The notes below the pieces were generated by a model. The model searched no databases. It saw nothing but the letters and a program-made list of their open reading frames with translations, and was not told where the DNA came from. This document shows positions 22,916 to 35,927 of a stretch of 64,000 nt of DNA, piece after piece; within the stretch, counting starts at the first letter, position 1, and the number at the start of each line of letters is the position of its first letter. Source of the DNA: Hyalella azteca (taxonomy: Eukaryota > Arthropoda > Malacostraca > Amphipoda > Hyalellidae); NCBI RefSeq assembly GCF_000764305.2, contig NW_025940701.1, positions 179,997 through 243,996 on the forward strand, in the 5' to 3' direction. Made by a program: the position numbers and the translations under genes.

Positions 22916-25460
22916 TTGAAGTTCATATGGCCTTGACGGGGATATGAATGTTAAAATCAATATACATGACGCAAATATAACTTCATATGTGACTGGATCT
23001 TAGATGACAATAGAAATCTCCAGAAACAGTCCAAAGTTTTTAAACAATATAGTTAATGGCGCAACCGTTTTATATATCCACATCCTTTATAGAAACTAAT
23101 TGAATGAGATACTATGTAAAAATGTCAATGGCGAGATCAGGATACATTTAATTTAAAAATTTAACAATTTGCTGTAGCTGAGCTGCGACCGGCCCAGCAG
23201 TATCACGCAAGTAATTCAATCTTTCAACATGTTCGCTCAAGTTTCATGGGCATTTCAGCCTCCAAAATTTTTTTCGGATAAGTACGAGAAAGAAAATGAA
23301 ATATTTGTAAATAGGACGAGAAGGCACCGACATAGGTGCACGGATACTGATGACATAGCGTTATTTTAGGTATAACTTATGTAGACATGAGTCGGTAATG
23401 CACAGAAAATAGTCCCACTTTAAAAACATTTCGTCTCTCACATGAAATATATATTTCTATTTTCGACATTTATCGTAACTACTGAGTTTTCATTCCAAAA
23501 TTAATTATCGCTCTCAGGTCTTTGTTTATTTTGAATTAAATATACCCGATTCACACAGTATATATTATTTTGTGAGGGGCTTCTATCATATTTTTTCCTG
23601 GAATTTATAAAATTTGTTCCACTTTACTGAACTTTCCCTTATGTTAATCACACCGAAGGAGCCCTAATCTTAACAAAACTAATAACGGAAAGTCTATATA
23701 TGGAAAATTTTCTCGAGGCTGTTATTCTTCACAGTGCAAGCCTCTCATCATTCTTAAAAACTCGATGTTATTCTTCACAGTGCAAGCCTCTCATCATTCT
23801 TAAAAATAGCGTCTCACAAGGAAACAATTAACATAGAAATTAAAATTAACATAGTCGTAATTACCATAGAACATATATAATGAAGAAAATCTATCACAAA
23901 ACATTGGTTCAGTTGACTGCATGAAAATGTATTTTTCTCTCCCAGATATTTCTGGGAGAAAATTAGTAGCAGCTAAATTTTCATAGATATAAGTACAATG
24001 CGAATGAGTGCCAATTTCTCACGACTTACTGAGAAATTGGCACCTAACTTGCCGGCCATATTGTTGAATAAGAACGCGGTGTGGCATTAAAACTGAATTG
24101 CCGACATTATGCATGTGAGCTCAGCAGGTGAAGTTTGGTAGTGCATGCAGTTACAAATTTCGTAGCTGTTGTTGAATCATGGGCTCAGAAAGTAACGTTG
24201 CTTTTGTAAATCAGTATTGAACTAATACGACATCAACTTTTTCATATATCTTCCTTCTATCGTTCCATGTAAATAATTACAGAACTGCATGTAAATTAAC
24301 AGACTGGCCACATGCATTAAAAACAATCATCGCTCATATACCTAATTAGGACTCAGAGCACAAAAAATAGCGTTCATAATTTGAATGTTGTGAGATGAAC
24401 ATCCGGTCGGACTCATAAACATAAAAGTTAGCCTTTGAAAACTCATATTTAGTTGTCGTGCCAGCTATGAGTGAATTCTAGCTCTCGTGATAAAATTCCA
24501 AAGCCTAATACGTAGATATAAATTAAAAGCCTATTTAGCAAGATGTTTCGAGAATCATCATGATCAATCGGATTGTTAAGATCTAACAATTCAAAACGTT
24601 TATATATGAGGCAAACAATTCTCAAACAATACTAAACTCCAGATGAAACACTGTATACACCTTGCTAAATATTATAATAAATGTCTTTTTGTCAGAAAAT
24701 TTAATTTAACGCTTCTAGAGGTATTGATATGATTTGAATAAGTATGTTGACTCTTTGAACCGTTCTGTAAAAACTCTTCAAAAACGATTGCTGATATATT
24801 CAACAATCGTTGAATGAATCGTCCATTCATTGCAGCATATTCAGAGCCGCAAGTGAGTTTAGGTACACTGAGTAATAAAACAAGTTTATTATCAGTATTT
24901 CTATTAATTAATATAAGTTTCCTCCACTCATTATTACTACCTATTACCATCCGTCATGGACGACGCTGGAAGTTACTGTTTCCTATCTCTCGGTTTCTCT
25001 CAACCCTAACCCTCTCATTAATGAACAAGGGTTCAAACATAATATAATCTTTTCATTTGCATTAAGAAAAAAGTCCATAGTGGGACCAAACTTGACACAT
25101 ATCCCAGTTTACTGAACACCACTGAGAACTCAGCACATAGAAAATGATTGTATGGCTAACTAAACTATACTACTCCGCAGTCGTCAGAATCAATACTATC
25201 TGAACAGACTTAAAAGATCATTGTATGTTCTGAAGCATCAATTCCAGTGAATTAGTGGAGAAATTGGCACCTGACTTGTACATGATCTCTTGTGCGAGTG
25301 TCTTCGTTGCTGTTGCATTTCTGCTAACCCTCAATTGTCACAGTCTTATTTAGTTGTTATGCTAACATTGACTCATTACCAGCTTCGCTACCCCGTCACT
25401 TGAGACCTCCCGTCCATTGTGGGTGATTAATGATTTGAGAAATTTTAACTAATTTAGACG
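22905..25460 (-). repeat. Repeat E piece plus family A copy 6 (inverted, most complete)
   Basis: Repeat E occupies about 22905-23160, then the full inverted family A unit follows: 3' part from 23170, hairpin near 24008-24044, GCACTACCAAACTTC-type landmark near 24130, GATCTAACAATT near 24580, ATGAATGGACGATTCATTC region near 24815, GTGCCAATTTCTCC reverse at 25257, and start landmark near 25410. A 47-bp local tandem duplication (CTTCACAGTGCAAGCCTCTC) sits at about 23720-23815. Confidence 0.85.
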
Positions 25461-25499
25461 CTCTTGATGATAAAGTCAGAGCTGACAGAGCTCGTCAGC

Positions 25500-25830
25500 T
25501 GTTGTTGAATCATGTGCTCAGAAAGTTATGTTGGTTTTGCAAATCAGTATTATACTTACACGGCATTAATTTTATCAATCACATGTTTCGCCCACTCAGA
25601 AGTGAGACTGAAGGGGCAGTTCTGTCGCCGGATGAAATATTTCATGGCGCAATTAAAATACACATGATAACAATTCAACGCGTTATATGCCAACCTCTGC
25701 GTCATCCAAGATATCTATCTCCCTTGAAAAACTTTTACATCTGCAATCTTGGAACTTCTCCCATTGAACAACTTGGGCATCTTCAGTTTAGTAAACAAAT
25801 GATTGCCAACAATTCCACGCATTGATTAGA
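25500..25830 (+). other. Repeat B, copy 2, with the shared open frame
   Basis: Same open frame as at 16925 and in the same position relative to an inverted family A copy. Most of the roughly eight differences to copy 1 in the shared part change the amino acid. Repeat E, which follows copy 1, is deleted here; the sequence jumps to CTCGCCAGCGAACTCG. Confidence 0.6.
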
Positions 25831-26028
25831 AAAAGTTAATAGTTCATGGTGTATATGAAATGTTATAAAACTCGCCAGCGAACTCGTCTGCGGCGTGAAA
25901 CGCAAAACCTATCTTTTCGCTCAACCAAACTACTTACGCTCAACCTTCAGACGTGAACGAATCTGCTTGAAATTTGGGATATAGGAACAACACCAATATA
26001 GCAGAAGGCCTAAATTATTAACATAACA

Positions 26029-26315
26029 TAGTAGTGTCGGCGCTGAAGAGTAGGCCTGATGAGGCCTGTCGCCGATTCTTGTACTTTTCGTGACATGTTC
26101 ACAGATCTAAAATCGTGTCATTTGACCGGATCTCTTCATGACTGACGATAGTTTGAAATATCTACTATTCTTACACCGGGTTCGATATGGTGCTGGGCAT
26201 TTCAAGTCTGAACATACATTTTTCATAGCTATATCCAGTCTGTTCTTGAACGCGTTCTTGAACGCGTCGCCAAAAATGTTATCGGGGAGGCTGTTCCACA
26301 TGTCGGTTCTACGGA
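26029..26315 (-). mobile_element. CR1-like retrotransposon 3' end
   Basis: Near-duplicate of the copy at 18063. The minus-strand frame begins MWNSLPDNIFGDAFKN, typical of the last conserved block before the stop in CR1/L2-type ORF2, and is followed by the shared 3' UTR. Confidence 0.75.
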
Positions 26316-26319
26316 ATTT

Positions 26320-27350
26320 CTCAAATCATTAATCTCCCACAATGGACGGTACGTCTCAAGTGGCGGACTAGCGACGCTGGCAAGAAATGAGTCGACGTTA
26401 ACAACTAAAGAGACTAAGTGAGAATTGAGGGATAGGAGAAATGCTACATAAACGATGACATTCGTGTAAGTGGTCAGGTACAAGTCAGGGGCCTATTTCT
26501 CCACTAATTCACTAGAATTGATGCTTCAGAACATAAAATGATCTATTTTTGTCGGTTTCAGCTGGTATTGATACAGGCGACTCTGAAGTTTGAAAGTTAC
26601 AAGGTAGTATATTTTAGTTTACCATACAATCATTTTCTAATAAATGAGTTTCTCTTGTGGTATTCAGTAGTTAAGAATATACCTCGAATACTGGCCTGGT
26701 CTACAATTCTGATGTAATAAAGTATGTATATGTGTCTTTTTGAAAACCATTGATGAGGCTGGTGGACTGAAAGATGAAAGTCATAGCAACGGGTGGCGGC
26801 AAATCGTTTTAGTGACATATAGGAAGAGGTAATATTATTGAGAGAAGGAAACTTTTATTAATTAATAGAAATAATGATGATAAACTTTATTCCTTCCCAT
26901 GGTACCTAAACTCACTTAATTGTGGCTCTGAAAAAGTTGTAATGAATGGACGATTCATTCAACGATTGTTGAATATGTCAGCAATCGTTATCGAATAGTT
27001 TTTACAGAACGGTTCAAAGAGCAAACATGCATATTCTTATCAATGCCCCTAGAAGCGTGAAATTAAAATCTTCCGACTTCTGACAGACATTTATTATAAT
27101 ATTTAGCAAGGAGCTCATCATTGTGAGCTCAGTGCTGTTTGAGAATTGTTTGCCTCATATACAAGCGTTTTGAATTGTTAGATCTTAACGTTCTGAGTGA
27201 TCATTATGATTCTCTAGACATCATGCTAAAATAGGCGTTTAATTCATATTTACGTATTCAGGCTTTTAAATTTTATAAACAAATCTGGATATCACTCAAA
27301 GCTGGCATGACAACTACGTATGGGTTTTCAAATGCTAACTTTTATGTTTA
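26320..27350 (+). repeat. Family A repeat, copy 7
   Basis: Plus-strand copy carrying the start, TTTCTCCACTAATTC (26496), ATGAATGGACGATTCATTC (26941) and GTTAGATCTTAACG (27178) landmarks, ending near 27350. The order CR1-like tail then family A copy matches 18063-19020. From 27351 to 28466 nothing was recognised apart from short TTAAT and ATTTT low-complexity runs. Confidence 0.8.
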
Positions 27351-28466
27351 TATAATATAAATCAATAATTTGAATAAATAAAAACTTACTTATTAGCCAA
27401 AACTGTTTAGTTTACGTTTATAAGCGTCAGCGTGTGATTGAATGCAAATAGGAATTCACTTTAATTTCTGTTTCATTCGTTTTTTTTAAACACAGCTAGG
27501 GAAACGCTATCAAGTTTTGTTCCATCGCATTTTATTTTATTTTATTTATTATTTTTATATATATTGGGTTGAAGACATGTGATGACCAATTAAAGCACCG
27601 ACCAGCCTGATCTCTGTCAAGGATCGCATTTTATTCATTCATTATAATTTCTATAGCTAATTAAGTTTCGCAAACGTATGAGCAATATTCCAGGAATATA
27701 TTTCGCATTTTTTTGCATAATTTATAGCATGAGTGCCTGCGGTGTTGAATTACCTCAGAAAGAACATAAAATTATCATGAGTAGGGGTGAGTTTAATATA
27801 TTTTCGTAAAGCATTCTATCCCCAAATTGTGCTGATGATTTCCCGCTCAGGAATGCATATATACGGTGAAAATTGCTATTTTACGATAAATTCAATATAA
27901 ATATAATGCACAAATTAGAACGCAGTATTTAAACGTACCTAAACAATTCATCCCTTCGTTATATGTATTAGAACAAGCATGAAAATCAATGTTAGCATTA
28001 CATTTCATCGATACGGCAAGCCGCTTTTTTCAATACAAGGAAGAAACTCCCGCCTATTTTTTTGTTTAGGCAATCCATAACATAATTAATCAACGGTCAC
28101 GTCACAGAATTCAATCCTATTAGTGTTGCATTATTATCTAACAATCTCGATCATACAAACAGCAACTTTCCACCTCAATGGAAAGTTAAACGGCCAAAGT
28201 ATCCAGTAGTACGTGACTATAGAGTATAGTGAGCAGAGGAAAGCTCAAAATGCCTTCCGTACAAGAAAGTCATCGAGTGGTCACTGTTTGCGACTCAATT
28301 ATTAAGAGGTGAAATTAATTAATTAATTAAATTATTATCTTGATGTCTCGCGTGATGATCAAGCTTGCTGGCGACAGACGGGCGCAAGGACGCTGCACTC
28401 TCAGAGCGCTACAAACATTTGCATATTTAACATTTCCGCGTGCAGTTTTCTCGTGCATTTGCTTCA

Positions 28467-30245
28467 AGGCGTCATGCACGCTATTTCCGACATAAATTAT
28501 AGCCAGGGAAGTTCTGAGTAGGTGCCTATGTCTTCAGAACTATTTGTATATAGAACTTAAAATACTTGCATGTCACTTTGACAGTCTATCATTTCATCGA
28601 TGTTGAGGACATCTCGAACCGAAGACTGATGCACAAATTAAACGGGCTGTGGAACTAAATTCTTGTTATTGAATAAAAACATTGTGTTTCGAACGATTCA
28701 AATTCACTCGTTCAGGTTGAGCCAAATAGTTATATCATAAGCGGCCGAGGAACTTTAAAATAATTGGGTTAAAACACCCGAAAATATGTGCTTAAAGGAA
28801 CAATCGTATGAGTAGTAAAATTAGCACAACTGAAGAGAACTGTCGACGCTCCTGATGATAACGGCGTAACGACCTCCAGCATTGTTCCTCCTACAAGACA
28901 AAACCCTAAACACGGACGTAACTCTGACGAGTTATCCCTGCAAATGAACAGACCAGTTCTTAAAACAGTGACGTTCAGTACCTCAAAGCACAATAACCCG
29001 CCAGTAATCGAGAATTGTACATAGGAATGATCGAGTATCAGAAGGTCCTCGAAAAATCAATTGCTGTTTTAAAAACTTTCACAGTTTGATCTCTATAATA
29101 ACAAATAAAGTTTCATTTTTTTAGTTTGATGTAGTGGCTAATGAATAAAATAATAAATGACTGCTCATTTAAACAAAGATCCCAATGTAATTGGAAAATG
29201 ACTGTCAAATGTCAAATGGCGGAATTGAAAACACTTCAAATGGAAAACGTCCTACGCTATATATAGACCTATTAGTGAACAGGAAAATCTGTTGTATATC
29301 CTACTTAACCCTCTACCGCCGTATACACTCTCCGGGAACATAACTTTTAACTTAAATTATACGTAAACTGTATTGTAAGCTGCAGAGAACATTTTAAAGT
29401 TGTCGTACGTGGCGGCAACCATCAGTGCAAGTTATTTTGCGCACACTAGAACGGATCCTTTTTGGGAAGTAGGCGCGTGACAATATTGCTTTGGTTACTC
29501 ATGTCAGGCGGTAGAGGGTTAAGGGAAAATTCTGACATGTGTCTGTGCCTGTGAGTGATGAACAAGTCTTATTTGAGAAATTTGTCATAATTGATATATT
29601 CCACCTTGTTGGTTGCGTTTATTCATGACTTTCGGTGGGAGTATTGTTGAAGCGGTAGTATACTTTTTCGCCATTTAATTTATTCACAAAGATCTAAATC
29701 TTTCATAAGGAAAATTCCTAGTCGTCTTGTTTGAGCTGAATCCAAAGCATTGTGTCTTATGATAAGATAAATTGTGTCTCTAAGATAAAGACAATTTAAA
29801 CCTTTCTCCTTAAACTATTCAAATGTGATTCGAAGTAGCAAGTGAGTTCAAGTACAATGTAAAAGTGTATAAGTTTGTAATCAGCATTTCTATTTGGCAA
29901 GTTCTCTCCCACTCTCTTCATTGACATTCATCGTCTTTAGTCACTCTTGACATTACTTCACGTGCCTTCAACATGAGAAAATCTCCCAGCCCCACCGTCT
30001 CCTTGAGTTGACTTTTTCATAACATTCTAGTTAGACAAGTTTTCCTTATGGAATACAATGATTTATAAGAAATTCGAAGCCGACCCGAGACTACTAAGTT
30101 AACTACACAGTTAAAGTTTGTAATAGAAAACGATTGCATGCAAAAATAATCTATTCTTATTCACGGCATTCAATATACTTAGTCAGCGGTTATATTAATT
30201 ATCAAAACTAAATAGAATAGAGACATAATAAATATTGTTATACAT
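28467..30245 (+). repeat. Duplicated block C, copy 2
   Basis: Direct counterpart of 19165-20935, joined on the right to inverted family A copy 8. The left boundary with unlike flanks is at 28467. Confidence 0.85.
29309..29518. mobile_element. TTAA-flanked MITE, copy 2 (piggyBac-like)
   Basis: CCCTCTACCGCC to GGCGGTAGAGGG with TTAA at 29305-29308 and 29519-29522. It is at the same site in block C as copy 1, so it was carried by the block duplication and is not an independent insertion. Confidence 0.85.
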
Positions 30246-31740
30246 TAAAGAGTTAATTATAGTGACTTAGTGAGAAATTAGCATATAACTTGCCGGCCAT
30301 ATTGTTGAACAAGAACGCGGTGTAGCATTTAAACAAAATTGCCGACATGATGCATGTGAGCTCAGCAGGTGAAGTTTGGTAGTGCCTGCAGGTTACAAAT
30401 TTCGTACCTGTTGTTGAATCATGGGCTCAGATTGTTATTTTGTTTTAGCAAATCAGCATTATACATTTATACCTTTACGACATCATCTTTTTCAAATATT
30501 TTTTCCTTCTATCGTTCCATGTAAATCCTTAGTGTGACAACAAAACTGCATGTAAATTGACCAGCTGTCCACATGCATTAAAATAATTCATCGCTCATAT
30601 ACCTAATTAGGACTCAGAGTACAAAAAATAGCGTTCATAATTCAAATGTTGTGAAATGAACATCCGGCCGCACGCATAAACACACAATATAGCCATTGAA
30701 AACCCATATGTATTTTTCGTGCCAGCTTCGAGTGAAATCCAGCTCTTGTGATAAAATTCACGATGATAGAAATTAAACGCCTATTTTAGCACGATTTCTT
30801 GAGAATCATAATGATCAATGGAATCGTTAAGATCTAACAATTTAACACGCTTATATTTAAGGCCAACAATTCTCAAAGAACACAAAACTCACTCAAATAT
30901 GCTCCTTGATAAAACTTAGTACAAATGTTTGTTTGTCAATAGTCAGAAGATTTTAATTTCACGCTCGTAAGGGCTTTGTTTCTGTGGTTGTACTAAGATG
31001 AATTCGGTCCCTAAGATATGTTGACTTTTTGAACAGTTCTGCTTAAACTATTCGCAAACGATTGTTGTTACATTCAACAATGGTGGAGTGAATCGTTCAT
31101 TCATTGCTACAAATTCAGTGTCGCAAGCGAGTTCAGGAACACCGGGAAAGTGAACAAGTTTATTATCAATATTTCTGTTAATAAATACTTTCACTCTAAA
31201 TTATAACCTGTGGCATCCGTCACTATCGCCGAGAAACGCCTCTCGCTGCTAACACTCAAACCTACCATCTCATTGACGGTTCTAGGTTTAAAAAGTGAAC
31301 AAGTTTATTATCAATATTTCTGTTAATAAATGCCTCCACTCTAAATTATAACCTGTGGCATCCGTCACTATAGCCGAGAAACGCCTCTCTCTGCTAACAC
31401 TCAAACCTACCATCTCATTGACGGTTCGAGGTTTAAAAACAGATTTTTTACCTTCGCTTCTTATACTACTTCTACTCAATTGGCATAAAATTTGAGACAT
31501 ATTCCAAGCTACTGAATACCACAATGAAACTTATTGTGTCAGAAAACAATTGTATGACAAACTAAACTATACTAACCATATGGCGTTCAAACTTCACAGT
31601 CGTCAGTATTAATACTAACTGAAACAGACACAAATAGATTATTTTATATCATGAAGCATTAATTCTACTAGAGAATAAGTGGAGGAAATGGCACCTGAAT
31701 TGTAGTTGACCAATTGTAAGAGTGTCTTCTTTTCTGTAGC
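30246..31740 (-). repeat. Family A repeat, copy 8 (inverted)
   Basis: Reverse landmarks near 30360 (GCTCAGCAGGTGAAG), 30828 (TTAAGATCTAACAATT) and 31680 (GGCACCTGAATTG). It contains a 145-bp tandem duplication. It ends near 31740 before the start landmark and joins a CCGTTCAGGTT-type junction segment. Confidence 0.75.
31151..31440. repeat. 145-bp tandem duplication in family A copy 8
   Basis: Two units starting TGAACAAGTTTATTATC at 31151 and 31296, differing at a handful of sites. Other family A copies have one unit here. Confidence 0.85.
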
Positions 31741-32029
31741 CGTTCAAGCAGATCCGTTCAGGTTGGAAGGACTTACGAGTTGTTCGGTTGCCGAAACATT
31801 GCGTTTTACGTTTGAATTGGAAATAAAATAAGGAAAAAATCTGAAATTGTTCCTATCGAGGAACAACGAAGATACATACCAATTTTTCAAATCTCAAGCA
31901 GATATGTTCAGTTTTGAAGGGCTTATGAGTAGTTCGGTTGAGTGGAAAGTTTAGTTTTGCGTTTCAGTCCGCAGACAAGTTCGCAGGCGAGTTAGAAAAG
32001 GGTCGATTCTATAAATAAGATTTTTAGCT

Positions 32030-32500
32030 TGCATGAGGCTTGCAGTTATGAAATTTCGTGTAGTCTTGACTTTGGTATGAATGATAGAAGCAATATACAT
32101 GCAGAAAATAGCATATATAACTACTAATGTGACTGGATCTTAGATGCGAATAGGAATTTCCAGAAACAGTCCCAAATTTTCAACAATATAGTTAATATAT
32201 CAACCGTTTTTTATTTTATATCATATCTTTTATAGAAAACGATCCGATGAGATACTATTTAAAAATGTCAATTGGCGAGATTAGAATTCATTTAATTTTA
32301 TAATTACTCGTGACTGTAAAATTTTGACATCAAATACATACAATAACCTTTGTTCTGTTAATAAATGAATTTAACTTCTGAATAGCTTTAAAGTTACTAA
32401 GATTGTAAACAATTTCTATAAGACTATAATATAAAGTATAGTCATCAGTTCTTCATCTTTTAATACTCGGAGCCGATTTCATAACTTTTCATATACAACA
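32030..32500 (+). repeat. Repeat E, copy next to repeat B copy 3
   Basis: Includes TGTGACTGGATCTTAG and TATAGTTAATATATCAAC and runs into repeat B on the minus strand. Together with 32520-34050 it is an inverted version of the 15.1-17.8 kb arrangement. Confidence 0.65.
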
Positions 32501-32519
32501 TGAACTATTACCTTTTTTT

Positions 32520-32860
32520 AATCAAAGCGTGGAATTGTTGGCAATCATTTTTTTACTAAACTGAAGATGTCCAAGTTGTTACATGGGAGAAGTTCCAAGA
32601 TTGCAGATGTAAAAGTTTTTTAAGGGAGATAGATATCCTGGATGACGCAGAGGTTGGCATATAACGCGTTTAATTGTTGTCATGTGTATTTTAATTGCGC
32701 CATGAAATATGTCATCCGGCGACTGAACTGCCCCTTCAGTCTCACTTCTGAGTGGGCGAAACATGTGATTGATTAAGTTGATGTCGCGTAAGTATAATAC
32801 TGATTTCCCAAACCAACATAACTTTTTGAGCACATGATTCAACAACAGCTGACGAGCTCT
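32520..32860 (-). other. Repeat B, copy 3, with the shared open frame
   Basis: Inverted copy of repeat B whose open frame (32579-32845, minus) again contains HMFRPLRSETEGAV. The frame ends earlier at its C terminus than in the other two copies. Confidence 0.6.
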
Positions 32861-32884
32861 GTCGGCTCTGACTTTATCATCAAG

Positions 32885-34050
32885 AGCGTCTAAATTATTT
32901 AAAATTTCTCAAATCATTTATCACCCACAATGGACGGGAGGTCTCAAGTGACGGGGTAGCGAAGCTGGTAATAAGAGTCAACGTTAGCATACCAACTAAA
33001 GAAGACTGTGACAATTGAGGGTTAGCAGAAATGCAACAGCAACGAAGACACTCGAGCAAGAGATCATGTACAAGTCAGGTGCCAATTTCTCCACTAATTC
33101 ACTGGAATTGATGCTTCAGAACATACAATGATCTTTTAAGTCTGTTCAGTTAGTATTGATTCTGACGACTGCGGAGTAGTATAAATTAGTTAGCCATACA
33201 ATCATTTTCTATGTGCTGGATTCCCAGTGGGGTTCATTAAACTGGGATATGTGTCAAATTCTGTCCCATAATGTTGTCTTATTTAATAGATCTTGTCCTA
33301 TTTAATGGACATGAGTATAGAAAAATACATTTTCATGTATTTAACTGAAAATTGTTTTGTGATAAATTTTCCTCATTATTCATGTTCTATGTTAATTACG
33401 TCTATATTAATATTAATTTCTATGTTAATTGTTTTCTTGTGAGACGCTATTTTTAAGAATGATGAGAGGCTTGCACTGTGAAGAATAACAACATCGAGAA
33501 TATATTCCAAATTTAGACTTTCCGTTATTAGTTTTGTTAAGATTAGGGCTCCATCGGTGCGATTAACATAAGGGAAAGGTTCAGTAAAGTGAAAGAAATT
33601 TTATAAATTCCAGGAAATAATATGATAGGAGCCCCGCTCAAAATAATATATACTGCGTGAACTCGGTATAATTTATTCAAAAGAAACGATGACCTGCGAG
33701 CGATATTTAATTTTGGAATGAAACATCAGTAGGTACGATGAATATCGACAATAGAAATATAAATTTCATGCGAGAGACGAAATGTTTTCAGAGTGGGACT
33801 ATTTTCTGTGAGTCACCGACTCGTGCATACATCAGTTATACCTAAAATAAAGCCATGTCATCAGTATCCGTGGACCTATGTCGGCGCACTCATTTACCAT
33901 TATTATTTGGCTTCTTTGTCTGTTTATTATATTTAATTTTGGAGGCTGAAATGCCCATGAAACTTGAGCGAAAGTGTTGAAAGATTGAATTAATAGCGTG
34001 TGCTAATGTGCCGGTCGCAGCTCGCCACAGCAAATTGTTAAATTTTAAAT
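32885..34050 (+). repeat. Family A repeat, copy 9 (internally deleted)
   Basis: Has the start landmark (32925), GGTGCCAATTTCTCC (33080) and the 3' part (about 33330-34035), but the middle 1 kb is missing at about 33240-33330. The 3' part passes directly into repeat E at 34050. Confidence 0.8.
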
Positions 34051-34269
34051 TAAATGAATTCTGATCTCGCCATTGACATTTTTACATAGTATCTCATTCA
34101 ATTAGTTTCTATAAAGGATGTGGATATAAAAAACGGTTGCGCCATTAACTATATTGTTAAAAAATTTTGGACTATTTCTGGAAATTTCTATTCTCATCTA
34201 AGATCCAGTCACATTTGAAGTTATATTTGCGTCATGTATATTGACTTTAACATTCATATCCCCGTCAAG

Positions 34270-34505
34270 GCAATATGAACTTCAATAACTGTAAGCCTCA
34301 TGAGAGCTGAACTCTTAGTTATATAGAATCGACACTTCGGATCCGACTTCGGGTCCCAAAGGCCGGATCCCTTGTGTAATCAAGTCACGAAAAGTACAAG
34401 AATCGGCAACAGGTTATGGGCCTATTTCTTCAATGCCGACACTTCTATTCTATTCTATTCTATTCTATTATATTATATTATATTATATTATATTATATTA
34501 TATTC
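34270..34505 (+). mobile_element. CR1-like 3' end with TATTC/TATTA microsatellite tail
   Basis: Contains GGCCGGATCCCTTGTG and AAGTACAAGAATCGGC, then ends in tandem TATTC units grading into TATTA units (about 34441-34504). A 3' microsatellite in place of poly(A) is typical of CR1/L2-type non-LTR elements. Confidence 0.75.
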
Positions 34506-34797
34506 TCTAACTCGTTGCCAACTCGTCTGCGGCGTAAAACGTAAAACTTTTCTTTTCGCTGAACCGAACTACTCAATAATACATCAAAACTGAACGGATC
34601 TGCTTGACATTTGCAATTTAGTTATGCAATATCATTGCCCTGCGAAAGGAACAATTTCAGATTTTTGCTTTCTTTCGTTTTCAATTAAAACGAATAAACG
34701 CAATTTTTATGCAGCCGAATAACTCATAACAAATCTGCTTGAAATTTTGGTTCTGCTTTGAAATTTTGGACGGATTTGCTTGGAATTTAGAATATAA

Positions 34798-35231
34798 GAA
34801 CTACACCAGCGAAGCGGAAATTCTAAATTATTTAAAATTTCTCAATTCATTAATCACCCACAATGGGCGAGAAGTCTCAAGTGTTAGGCTTAATACATAA
34901 CCGTAAAACGAATGAACTTGTATTTAGAATTTGATCCGAAAAACAAAATCCAAAAGGATCGAAAGAGCTTAGGATTCACCGAAACTTAGACAAGAACCAA
35001 GTTTCAAAACACTGCTTTGTTGCGGTTCCACTACATGGCTCATCGACGTAATATTGACGAATAAACTCGGCCCAGCATAACTGCAGTAGCAAGAAACAAC
35101 TTATACATTTTACAATTCTGCATTACAGTAATAGTATTCCAATGTCGCAATAAGATTTAATAATTTCACTCACAGAATCAAAATTCTACACATCAATTAC
35201 AAACGGAAGGCTCCTTGATTTGTTAATTGGG
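34798..35231 (+). repeat. Repeat D, copy 2
   Basis: Match to 9271-9702. The similarity ends exactly where the N at 35232 stands, so the true right end of this copy is unknown. Confidence 0.75.
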
Positions 35232-35232
35232 N
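35232..35232. other. Single N: probable scaffold join inside repeats
   Basis: Immediately after it the sequence restarts with TCTCATTCAATTAGTTTC, which also occurs at about 34090. The following 370 bp repeat 34090-34450 with about 5-10% differences. Confidence 0.8.
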
Positions 35233-35429
35233 TCTCATTCAATTAGTTTCTATAAAGGATGTGGATACAAAAAACGGTTGCGCCATTAACTATATTGTTA
35301 AAAAATTTTAGACTGTTTCTGGAAATTTCAATTCTCATCTAAGATCCAATCACATTAGAAGTTATATTTGCGTCATGCATATTGATTTTAACATTCATAT
35401 CCCCGTCAAGGCCATATGGACTTCAATAA

Positions 35430-35605
35430 CTGTAAGCCTCATGAGAGCTGAACTCTTAGTTATGGAATCGACACTTCGGATCCGACTTCGGGTTCCAAAG
35501 GCCGGATCCCTTGTGGAATCAAGTCACGAAAAGTACAAGAATCGGCAACAGGCCATGGGCATATTGCTTCAATGCCGACACTTCTATTCTATTCTATTTT
35601 ATTCT
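35430..35605 (+). mobile_element. CR1-like 3' end, second plus copy
   Basis: Same 3' UTR as at 34270, with a shorter TATTC tail at about 35583-35602. Most of 35606-35830 is the junction sequence found between other family A copies. Confidence 0.75.
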
Positions 35606-35927
35606 CTAACTCGCTTGTCAACTCGTCTGCGGCGTAAAACGTGAAGCTTAACTTTTCGCTCAACCGAACTACTCAATAGTACATCAAAACTGAACGGATC
35701 TGCTTTACATTTGCAATTTAGTTATGTAATATCATTGCCCAGCGAAAGGAGCAATTTCAGATTTTTGCTTTCTTTAGTTTTCAATTAAAACGAATGAACG
35801 CAAAGTTTAGGCGACCGAACATTAGGAATAATCGAGTAACATTGGTAGTGGGCACAACCTATAATCTTGCTTCAGCTAAAAAAATTTCAAGAACTGTTAA
35901 TTATTTTCCGTCTAGTTTCACTATTAA

